A stretch of DNA of 5,380 nucleotides from Candidatus Delongbacteria bacterium (GTDB lineage: Bacteria; UBA4055), in NCBI GenBank assembly GCA_028702975.1, contig JAQVNT010000123.1, forward strand, positions 1 through 5,380, written 5' to 3'. Made by a program: the position numbers and the translations under genes. Within the stretch, counting starts at the first letter, position 1; each line of letters starts with the position of its first letter. Below the pieces are notes generated by a model, which did not search any database, was not told the origin of the DNA, and saw only the letters and a list, made by a program, of their open reading frames with translations. This document shows positions 1-5,135 of the stretch, piece by piece.

Positions 1-725
1 ATCAATTCGGGCGTGATGACGGGCGCGGGCGCGTACGAGCCCATGCCGCCGGTGTTCGGACCTTTGTCGCCGTCAAAGACGGCCTTGTGGTCCTGCGCCG
101 GGGCTAGGATCTTGTAGAATTTCCCGTCCGACACCGCGAAGACCGAAGCCTCTTCGCCTGTTAAGAACTCCTCGATCACCACCTCGTCGCCTGCGGATCC
201 GAAACATCTGTCCGACATGATACTGTTCACGGCTGCGAGACTTTCCTCAAGCGTCATGCAGACCACCGCGCCCTTTCCCGCGGCGAGCCCGCTCGCCTTG
301 ACGACGATCGGGTGCTTCGATATTCTCAGATGTTTTTCCGCATCTCCGGCATTCTTAAATATCGTGTAGTCAGCTGTCGGAATATGGTATTTTCTCATCA
401 GTTCCTTTGAGAATGCCTTGCTCGCCTCAAGTTCAGCCGCCTCTTTAGTCGGACCGAAGATCGCGAGCCCATGAGCTCTGAATGAGTTCACTATGCCGTC
501 GGTCAGCGGATTCTCCGGACCCACAACAGTAAGACCTATATTTTTTTCTTGTGCAAACGCGATAAGCCCGTCATGGTCCTTGATGCCGATCTCCGTATTT
601 ACCGCATCCTCCGCCGTTCCCGCATTTCCCGGTACACAGAATATCTTTTCCGCCCTGCCGCTCTCTTTTAATTTTTTTATCATGGCGTGCTCTCTGCCGC
701 CTGATCCGATCATAAGAATATTCAT
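1..725 (-). CDS. purD: Phosphoribosylamine-glycine ligase (GAR synthetase), N-terminal 241 residues, cut by window edge
   Basis: PurD joins glycine to 5-phosphoribosylamine using ATP, the second step of de novo purine synthesis in the cytoplasm. Translating the minus strand from ATG at 725 gives an open frame to the window edge. The start MNILMIGSGGREHA is the family's N-terminal nucleotide-fold motif. LTVVGPE lies at about 65-71, GPTKEAAELEASKAF at 91-105 and VKASGLAAGKG at 142-152 (ATP-grasp lysine region). EEFLTGEEAS is at 185-194 and the family signature DHKAVFDGDKGPNTGGMG at 212-229. Family members are about 420-430 residues, so roughly the last 190 are outside the window; nothing suggests a broken gene. 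A Shine-Dalgarno AAGAGG (736-741) sits 10 nt before the ATG. The gene follows tonB on the same strand, but a strong terminator separates them, so it probably is not part of that operon functionally. Codon use is more GC-rich than in the middle of aspS. Identification is very secure. Confidence 0.97.
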   Translation of the reverse strand, partial: MNILMIGSGGREHAMIKKLKESGRAEKIFCVPGNAGTAEDAVNTEIGIKDHDGLIAFAQEKNIGLTVVGPENPLTDGIVNSFRAHGLAIFGPTKEAAELEASKAFSKELMRKYHIPTADYTIFKNAGDAEKHLRISKHPIVVKASGLAAGKGAVVCMTLEESLAAVNSIMSDRCFGSAGDEVVIEEFLTGEEASVFAVSDGKFYKILAPAQDHKAVFDGDKGPNTGGMGSYAPAPVITPEL

Positions 726-745
726 AGATAATAAACCTCTTAAAT

Positions 746-777
746 AAAAAAAGGTCTGAGACTCAGACCTTTTTTTT
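746..777 (-). terminator. Intrinsic terminator at the end of the exbB-exbD-exbD-tonB operon
   Basis: A near-perfect dyad, AGGTCTGA (752-759) and TCAGACCT (763-770), closes on a 3-nt loop. It is flanked by an A run (746-752) on one side and a T run (770-777) on the other. Read on the minus strand this is a GC-containing hairpin followed by seven U residues, placed 6 nt after the tonB stop codon. The symmetrical A/T runs would let it work in both directions, although no plus-strand gene approaches it here. It ends only 20 nt before the purD start codon, leaving room for the purD ribosome binding site but not for a separate promoter. Confidence 0.92.
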
Positions 778-782
778 ATAAT

Positions 783-1448
783 TTATCGTGTTGTGTTGAA
801 TGTTATTCTCTGAGACATCCTCACAGGTACCGGTTTGTCCCTCTGCATACCGGGCTTGAACCTTACCTGTTCGATAGCTTTTATCGCTACTTCGCCGAAA
901 CCCATGTCCGCCGGTTTTTCAAGAGTTATCTCTATATTCGTCGGAATACCCTCTTTCGAGCAGATGAATTTCAGAATAACTTTACCCGATGTGCCGGTCT
1001 TTTTAGCCAGCGGCGGGTAGTTCTTTGTTATATAATCCGTTATCTTCTTGTTGTCCCCGGGAACAAGTTCCGGTTTTTCCTGAATAGCGTAGAAGTCGAA
1101 AATCTCATCTTCTGCTACTGTCGGAGGCGGCGGCGGCGGCGGCGGTTCTGATCTTATGTCAAAATCGGCTGTCTCTATCTCAAGCTCCACATCCTCTTCA
1201 AGTTCTTCCTCATCCTCAACGGCGATCGGGATCCTGACAACTGCAGGTTTTACTGTCTTTTTCACCTGCTCGGTCACTTCCACTTTTTCGATCTCTATCT
1301 CATCGGTGACGCCTGTTTCAAACTTAACTTCAGTCTGAAATTTATGAAACGCCGCGAACATGAGAGTAAGTCCGAGGAAAACCAGAATAGCCGCTATCTC
1401 GGATATTTTTGATTCCTTTTCGGCCATTTCCCCTACATTATATGCCAT
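783..1448 (-). CDS. tonB: TonB family energy-transducing protein with acidic, octaproline linker
   Basis: TonB is anchored in the inner membrane, spans the periplasm and passes proton-motive energy from ExbB/ExbD to outer-membrane TonB-dependent receptors. The 221-residue product has a single N-terminal membrane segment at about 16-34. A strongly acidic linker follows (about 78-97, dominated by Glu and Asp), then eight consecutive prolines (102-109). The C-terminal TonB domain runs from about 131 to 219, with YPPLAKKTGTSGKVILKF (144-161), GEVAIKAIEQVRFKPG (185-200) and a final RITFN strand. Length is typical (E. coli TonB 239). The classical Ser/His membrane motif is not evident; the only nearby His (35) is at the outer edge of the helix. 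ATG at 1448 is chosen because GGAG (1456-1459) lies 7 nt upstream; Met8 is a possible alternative start. It is last in the operon, 32 nt after the second exbD. The C-terminal domain makes the family call secure; which receptors it serves cannot be read from the window. Confidence 0.92.
   Translation of the reverse strand: MAYNVGEMAEKESKISEIAAILVFLGLTLMFAAFHKFQTEVKFETGVTDEIEIEKVEVTEQVKKTVKPAVVRIPIAVEDEEELEEDVELEIETADFDIRSEPPPPPPPPTVAEDEIFDFYAIQEKPELVPGDNKKITDYITKNYPPLAKKTGTSGKVILKFICSKEGIPTNIEITLEKPADMGFGEVAIKAIEQVRFKPGMQRDKPVPVRMSQRITFNTTR
1122..1145 (-). repeat. CCG trinucleotide tract encoding eight prolines in TonB
   Basis: On the minus strand six successive CCG codons (1128-1145) are followed by CCT and CCG, giving residues 102-109 of TonB. 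It is a pure 18-bp trinucleotide run extended by an imperfect pair. Proline-rich stretches are usual in TonB and stiffen the periplasmic rod. The near-identical codon choice makes this a possible site of slippage in units of one proline, which would keep the reading frame. Confidence 0.85.
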
Positions 1449-1480
1449 ATTATTACTCCGTTCTTCAATTACAGGCTTTC

Positions 1481-1885
1481 TTACTTCGTTTTTGTTGCAT
1501 AAACTATCCTGCGGGCATCTGCTTCCTGCAAGGCTCTCTGAACCTGGTCCACGATGTCGTTCTTGCAGTTCTCGTCTATCTTCAGCGATACGATGATCCT
1601 GGGATTACTCGTTCTTTTCAGATACATAATGGAAGTTACCTCTTTAGGCGTCAACAGTTTATCGTCAACGCTGACCCTTTCATTAATATCAACAAAACAG
1701 TAAGCAAGGTTCCTTTTACCCTCGATCTTCTGCGCGTTGTCGGTTGACGGGATCTTTACAGGCAGTCCTCTGAATTCAACAAATACCGTACTTGTCATGA
1801 AGAAGATTAGAAGCATGAAGATAATGTCGGGCATAGATGCCGTTGATATCGTTCCCTGCGGTGGTTTCTTTTTCGTTCCTATCAT
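1481..1885 (-). CDS. exbD: ExbD/TolR family biopolymer transport protein (second copy)
   Basis: ExbD proteins sit with one N-terminal transmembrane helix inside the ExbB pentamer and couple proton flow to TonB. This 134-residue protein has a short Lys-rich cytoplasmic N terminus, then STASMPDIIFMLLIFFM (14-30). Asp20 sits at the start of the single membrane helix (about 21-37) and matches the essential protonatable Asp of the family (Asp25 in E. coli ExbD). The remaining ~95 residues are a periplasmic domain ending in VQRALQEADARRIVYATK. ATG at 1885 is preceded by AAGGA (1891-1895) 5 nt upstream. It lies 21 nt after the first exbD and 32 nt before tonB. It differs clearly from its neighbour (MPD versus MAD before the helix, different periplasmic domain), so this is an old paralogue pair and not a recent duplication. 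TolR is the alternative name within the family; the TonB neighbour favours ExbD. Confidence 0.9.
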   Translation of the reverse strand: MIGTKKKPPQGTISTASMPDIIFMLLIFFMTSTVFVEFRGLPVKIPSTDNAQKIEGKRNLAYCFVDINERVSVDDKLLTPKEVTSIMYLKRTSNPRIIVSLKIDENCKNDIVDQVQRALQEADARRIVYATKTK

Positions 1886-1906
1886 GATCTTCCTTAAATT
1901 TTTGTA

Positions 1907-2323
1907 TTATTGAGCTAGTGATATCCTGTCTATCTTTGCGTTTTTAATCTGGTCAAGTATCTCGACATAGTTCTTGTACAGAGATCCCGGAGTGACTTTG
2001 ATCGAAACGATTATCGAGTCTCCCTGAGCCGAAATCTCTCTGTCGAGAATGGTCAGCTGATTTTTTATCTGCTGCATACTGACTTCCTCTTCCTTTCCTT
2101 TCTTTCCCAGAAGTACCTGGTTGTCATCGTTAAGGAAGACATTAACTACGCCCTTGACTTTCGTGGGTGTCGCGTCATCGGCTTTCTGAGGCAGAACGAA
2201 CTTGATACCTTTGTCCGTCGATACAGTTGTCGTGACTAGAAAAAACACAAGCAGAAGAAAAGTGATATCGGCCATAGACGATGCGTTAAATTCCCCAACC
2301 TTTCTTTCGGTTTTTTTCAGCAT
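1907..2323 (-). CDS. exbD: ExbD/TolR family biopolymer transport protein (first copy)
   Basis: This is the first of two ExbD-type subunits, 138 residues. The N-terminal GEFNASSMADITFLLLVFF (10-28) is typical of the family: Asp19 is the conserved proton-carrying residue and about 20-36 form the only membrane helix. A periplasmic domain of about 100 residues follows, beginning STDKGIKFVLPQ, the usual switch into the periplasm. It starts 15 nt after exbB stops. No good Shine-Dalgarno is visible before ATG 2323, only a weak GCGAGA, so translation is probably coupled to exbB. The stop codon is 21 nt before the second exbD. Both copies keep the Asp, so both could take part in proton transfer. TolR is the alternative family name, but no tolA, tolB or pal is present in the window. 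Confidence 0.9.
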   Translation of the reverse strand: MLKKTERKVGEFNASSMADITFLLLVFFLVTTTVSTDKGIKFVLPQKADDATPTKVKGVVNVFLNDDNQVLLGKKGKEEEVSMQQIKNQLTILDREISAQGDSIIVSIKVTPGSLYKNYVEILDQIKNAKIDRISLAQ

Positions 2324-2338
2324 TTCTGTCTCGCTTTA

Positions 2339-2947
2339 TTATTTTGTTTGCATTTCTACGAATGTTTCAACAAGAGCAACACTTGTTTCTTCCATATCCA
2401 TCTGTCTTTTGTCGATTATTGACTGGAAAACGTTCTGGAAAGTCTGGATGATGATAGCTACGATCAGACCGAATGCCGTAGTCAGAAGAGCCTCGGATAT
2501 ACCGCCGGCAACGATCGAAGGTGAAATGTCGTTTGCAGCTGCGATAGCGTCCATCGCACCGACCATACCCCATACCGTTCCCAAAAATCCGAGCATCGGC
2601 GCAAGAGCTACTACAGTTGACAGCCATATCATTCCGCTCCACAGATATGTAACCTGCATACTTCCCTCGTTAACGAGAGCTTTTTCAACATTGTCGATAC
2701 CGTATTTCAGGTTCTTGAGTCCTGCTGCGACAAGTTCTTCGACAGGTTTTGTTCCTTTTACATGTTTCATCGCGCCGTCAACGCCCTGAGTAGCGAGCGC
2801 TTTTTTCACATCAGACATCAGTTGTCCGGCATTTCTTCCGGTTCCGAGCAGTGTAAAAAGTTTGTAAAGGCTGATTATGATACCTATAATGAAAAGTATC
2901 AGGATTGGCCACATAAAAGCTCCGCCTTTTACAAAATATTCAGTCAT
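2339..2947 (-). CDS. exbB: ExbB/TolQ/MotA family proton channel protein
   Basis: ExbB forms the inner-membrane pentamer through which protons pass around ExbD, driving TonB. The 202-residue protein opens with MTEYFVKGGAFMWPILILFI, the usual N terminus of the MotA/TolQ/ExbB family, with membrane helix 1 at about 12-32. A cytoplasmic section follows (33-104). Helix 2 carries the family signature ALAPMLGFLGTVWGMVGAM (114-132), and helix 3 spans about 143-168 (ISPSIVAGGISEALLTTAFG, then a hydrophobic run). Polar Thr residues at 124 and 156/157 match the channel-lining threonines of the family. ATG 2947 has a very strong GGAGG (2954-2958) 6 nt upstream. It is the first gene of the operon, downstream of a candidate promoter at 3031-3059, and is followed by the first exbD after 15 nt. 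TolQ is possible by sequence alone; the tonB at the end of the operon favours ExbB. Confidence 0.94.
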   Translation of the reverse strand: MTEYFVKGGAFMWPILILFIIGIIISLYKLFTLLGTGRNAGQLMSDVKKALATQGVDGAMKHVKGTKPVEELVAAGLKNLKYGIDNVEKALVNEGSMQVTYLWSGMIWLSTVVALAPMLGFLGTVWGMVGAMDAIAAANDISPSIVAGGISEALLTTAFGLIVAIIIQTFQNVFQSIIDKRQMDMEETSVALVETFVEMQTK

Positions 2948-2953
2948 TTTTTT

Positions 2954-2958
2954 CCTCC
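2954..2958 (-). promoter_or_regulatory. Strong ribosome binding site of exbB
   Basis: GGAGG on the minus strand, 6 nt before the exbB ATG and within a longer CCGGAGG. It is much stronger than the sites before the following genes, especially exbD 1. This would fit a motor that needs more ExbB (five per complex) than ExbD or TonB, but that link is inference. Confidence 0.85.
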
Positions 2959-3018
2959 GGTTTTCTGTTTTTTATTTTAACTTTCTATCTCTTTTCATTC
3001 TGTCGAACTCACGCTCAA

Positions 3019-3031
3019 TAAGAGGCTCTTA
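3019..3031. repeat. 13-bp palindrome at the predicted exbB operon transcription start
   Basis: TAAGAG-g-CTCTTA is a perfect dyad with 6-bp arms around one central base. On the minus strand it begins at the last base of the candidate -10 box (3031-3036) and covers the expected start point of transcription. That is where a repressor would block initiation. TonB systems are often iron-regulated, but the sequence does not resemble a Fur box, so I assign no regulator. A 13-bp palindrome could also occur by chance. Confidence 0.4.
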
Positions 3032-3059
3032 AGTTAATTCGTTTTTAATTAATTGTCAA
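3031..3059 (-). promoter_or_regulatory. Candidate promoter of the exbB-exbD-exbD-tonB operon
   Basis: On the minus strand a perfect TTGACA -35 box (3054-3059) is followed after 17 bp by TAACTT (3031-3036). The second box matches the classical TATAAT at only 3 of 6 positions, but it also fits the TAnnTT part of the Bacteroidetes-type -7 element. The spacing is ideal and the surrounding DNA is AT-rich. A start near 3024 would give a leader of about 75 nt before exbB. Confidence 0.5.
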
Positions 3060-3090
3060 GATATAAATTCTTAATATTTTTAACGAAAAA

Positions 3091-3121
3091 TTGTTCAACT
3101 CGGTATTGATTAAATGAACAA
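3091..3121. repeat. Inverted repeat TTGTTCA / TGAACAA upstream of aspS
   Basis: TTGTTCA (3091-3097) and TGAACAA (3115-3121) are exact reverse complements, 24 bp centre to centre and separated by 17 nt. The right arm overlaps the spacer of the candidate aspS promoter. The spacing of just over two helical turns could suit a dimeric regulator binding one face of the DNA. No known operator is recognised, and in AT-rich DNA a 7-bp pair may be accidental. Confidence 0.35.
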
Positions 3122-3134
3122 ACATTCTTAAATT
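3106..3134 (+). promoter_or_regulatory. Candidate promoter of the aspS-xseB-fmt operon
   Basis: TTGATT (3106-3111) and TAAATT (3129-3134) are spaced by 17 bp, each matching 4 of 6 bases of the sigma-70 consensus. A start near 3141 would leave a short leader of about 29 nt before the aspS ATG, too short for a T-box or similar riboswitch. The assignment rests on motif and spacing alone. Confidence 0.45.
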
Positions 3135-3169
3135 CACACACTGAAATTAATTATTGCGGGATATTAATA

Positions 3170-4927
3170 ATGTATAGAACTAAAAATTGCGGCGAACTGA
3201 GAAAGTCCGATGAGGGCAAAAATGTAACATTGTCGGGATGGATACACAAGTACAGGAACCTAGGAGGTCTCGTCTTTTTCGATCTGAGGGACAGATACGG
3301 TATAACACAGATAATTTTCGATCCGAATTCTCTCGGAGAGAATATCATGGAGACGGCGAACAGGTGCAGGAACGAATATGTTGTCACCATCTCAGGTACA
3401 GTAAGAGTGAAACCCGAACCGAATAAAAATCTGTCCACGGGCGAGATAGAGATCGCTGCGGATAACATATTTATCGAGAACGCCTCGAAAACGCCGCCGT
3501 TCAATTTTCTTGACGGCAAAAGCGACTCAAAAGAAGATCTGAGGCTTCAGTACCGCTATATCGACTTAAGAAGCGCAAAAATGACGCAGAACCTTCTCGT
3601 CAGGCATAAAGTAACTATGGCTGTCAGAAATTATCTGTCGGAAAAGGGCTTTATTGAGATCGAGACACCGACCTTCAGCAAGAGCACACCCGAAGGCGCA
3701 AGGGATTATCTGGTGCCGTGCCGTATCTTCCCGGGTACTTTTTTTGCCTTACCGCAGAGCCCTCAGATTTATAAACAATTACTAATGGTCGCCGGTCAGG
3801 ATAAATACTTCCAGATCGCAAGATGTTACCGTGATGAAGACGCAAGAGGTGACCGCCAGCCTGAATTTACTCAGATCGATATTGAAACCAGCTTTCCTTC
3901 ACAAGACGAGATCTTTGAATTAACGGAAGAGCTGATGAAAAAGAGTTTCAGTCAGGGAATTAATGTTGAAATACAAACTCCTTTTATCAGAATACCTTAC
4001 TTAGAGGCAATGGAAGATTATGGCGTTGACAAACCGGATATCAGATTCGGTCTTAAGCTTAAAAACATTACTGATGTTACCAGGAATTCCGGTTTTAAAG
4101 TTTTTGCCGATGCTCAGGCTGTTAAATTTCTCGCTGTAGGCGGTCTTGAAAATCTGAGCAGAAAACAAATTGGAGAATATGAAGACTATGCTAAGCATCT
4201 GGGAGCAAAAGGTTTGGCATTTGTTAAGGTGACCGGCGGTAAGCTGGAGGGCGGCATCTCCAAGTTTTTATCAGAGCCGGAAATAGATGAAATTCTTGCG
4301 AAATCTGAGTTGAAAGGTGACGGTATTGTCTTTTTCGCGGCAGACAAACTCAGCCTGGCAAATAAAGTTCTCGGCAATTTACGGAACAGGATCGCGAAAG
4401 AATTGAAGTTATATAGAGAAGATGATTACAGATTTTGTTTCATAGTTGATTTCCCCATGTTCGAATTTTCTGAAGAAGAAAACCGCTGGCAGGCAATGCA
4501 TCACATGTTCACGATGCCTAAACCGGAATTTTTAGAAGATATGAAAAAAGGTGAAAATCTGGAAAATATTCTGGGTCAGTTATATGATCTGGTTTTAAAT
4601 GGCGTTGAGCTTTCATCGGGAAGTATCAGGATCCATGACAGTGCTCTTCAGGAAAAAGTATTTTCAATTTTGGGAATGAGTAAAGAGGAATATGAAAATA
4701 AATTCGGATTTATGTTAAACGCCTTTAAATACGGTGCTCCTCCTCACGGCGGTATCGCTCACGGCTTAGACAGAATGATAATGTTAATGTGCCATGAAGA
4801 GACAATTCGTGATGTTATAGCCTTTCCCAAAACAAAAAACCAGAACTGCCTGATGATGGACGCGCCTTCGGAAGTTTCGCCGGAGCAGCTTGAGGAGCTC
4901 TCGATAAGTATCGTAAAGGAGAAATAA
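3170..4927 (+). CDS. aspS: Aspartyl-tRNA synthetase, bacterial type
   Basis: AspRS charges tRNA-Asp with aspartate in the cytoplasm. The 585-residue product matches the usual bacterial length (E. coli 590). The N-terminal OB-fold anticodon-binding domain (about 1-105) includes GWIHKYRNLGGLVFFDLRDR (23-42). The class II catalytic core has motif 1 with ETPTFSKSTPEGARDYLVP (165-183), followed by ALPQSPQIYKQLLM (193-206). Motif 2 is YFQIARCYRDEDARGDRQPEFTQID (213-237), and motif 3 is HGGIAHGLDRMIML (526-539), including the ATP-binding Arg535. The bacterial GAD insertion lies between, at about 285-420. Residue 31 is Leu, as in enzymes specific for tRNA-Asp; enzymes that also charge tRNA-Asn usually have His there. 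That suggests a discriminating enzyme. ATG 3170 is the only plausible start: the preceding GGGA (3158-3161) is weak, but the N terminus aligns with E. coli AspRS. First gene of an operon with xseB and fmt. Confidence 0.98.
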   Translation: MYRTKNCGELRKSDEGKNVTLSGWIHKYRNLGGLVFFDLRDRYGITQIIFDPNSLGENIMETANRCRNEYVVTISGTVRVKPEPNKNLSTGEIEIAADNIFIENASKTPPFNFLDGKSDSKEDLRLQYRYIDLRSAKMTQNLLVRHKVTMAVRNYLSEKGFIEIETPTFSKSTPEGARDYLVPCRIFPGTFFALPQSPQIYKQLLMVAGQDKYFQIARCYRDEDARGDRQPEFTQIDIETSFPSQDEIFELTEELMKKSFSQGINVEIQTPFIRIPYLEAMEDYGVDKPDIRFGLKLKNITDVTRNSGFKVFADAQAVKFLAVGGLENLSRKQIGEYEDYAKHLGAKGLAFVKVTGGKLEGGISKFLSEPEIDEILAKSELKGDGIVFFAADKLSLANKVLGNLRNRIAKELKLYREDDYRFCFIVDFPMFEFSEEENRWQAMHHMFTMPKPEFLEDMKKGENLENILGQLYDLVLNGVELSSGSIRIHDSALQEKVFSILGMSKEEYENKFGFMLNAFKYGAPPHGGIAHGLDRMIMLMCHEETIRDVIAFPKTKNQNCLMMDAPSEVSPEQLEELSISIVKEK

Positions 4928-4931
4928 TATA

Positions 4932-5135
4932 ATGAAAGAAATGAAATACGAGGATGCCGTAAAAAAGCTGACCGAGATAATGGAAAAACTCGAATCGGGA
5001 GAAGTCCCGCTGGACAAAACATTCGAACTTTACGAAGAAGGTAAAAAGCTCATCACTTTCTGCAGGAACCAGCTTACAGAGGCTGAAGGAAAGATACTTA
5101 AGATATCCAAGAACGGTACAGAGGAAATAAAATAG
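4932..5135 (+). CDS. xseB: Exodeoxyribonuclease VII small subunit
   Basis: XseB binds the large subunit XseA to form exonuclease VII, which degrades single-stranded DNA from either end. The 67-residue protein is nearly all helical and carries the family pattern throughout: YEDAVKKLTEIMEKLESGEVPLD (6-28), then FELYEEGKKLITFCRNQL (31-48) and EAEGKILKI (50-58). Length is normal for the family (60-80). ATG 4932 lies 4 nt after the aspS stop, with AAGGAG (4916-4921) 10 nt upstream inside the aspS end, so it is cotranscribed with aspS. A second ATG at 4941 is less likely. The stop codon TAG overlaps the proposed ATA start of fmt. The partner gene xseA is not in this window and must be encoded elsewhere. 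Confidence 0.95.
   Translation: MKEMKYEDAVKKLTEIMEKLESGEVPLDKTFELYEEGKKLITFCRNQLTEAEGKILKISKNGTEEIK
5121..5134 (+). promoter_or_regulatory. Ribosome binding site and proposed AUA start codon of fmt
   Basis: GAGGAA (5121-5126) is the only good Shine-Dalgarno near the start of fmt. Counting from its GAGG core, there are exactly 7 nt to ATA at 5132-5134, the usual distance. The first ATG in frame (5159) has no purine-rich site at the right distance: the 15 bases before it are mostly T, A and C. The ribosome binding site therefore supports starting at ATA. The ATA shares its last two bases with the xseB stop TAG, an arrangement like the common ATGA overlap used for translational coupling. Confidence 0.6.

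Noticed and set aside
1122..1145. Trinucleotide run considered as an intergenic repeat element
   Set aside because: It is inside tonB and is fully explained as codons for the proline stretch of the linker.
1409..1747. Plus-strand open frame of 112 codons opposite tonB and the second exbD
   Set aside because: It overlaps two confidently assigned genes and has no recognisable domain or translation signal.
2202..2789. Plus-strand open frame of 195 codons antisense to exbB and the first exbD
   Set aside because: It lies wholly over genes with clear family signatures, has no ribosome binding site and its product resembles no family; it is a shadow of the minus-strand genes.
2972..2998. Eight-codon leader frame (MKRDRKLK) on the minus strand upstream of exbB
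   Set aside because: It has no Shine-Dalgarno and no regulatory amino-acid run or attenuator hairpin; a frame of this size is expected by chance in a leader of about 75 nt.
3135..3169. Possible T-box or amino-acid-responsive leader before aspS
   Set aside because: The gap is far too short for a T-box, and no stem-loop followed by a U run is present before aspS.
3151..3519. Minus-strand open frame of 122 codons opposite the start of aspS
   Set aside because: It is antisense to the conserved OB-fold coding region of aspS; its product has no recognisable family pattern.
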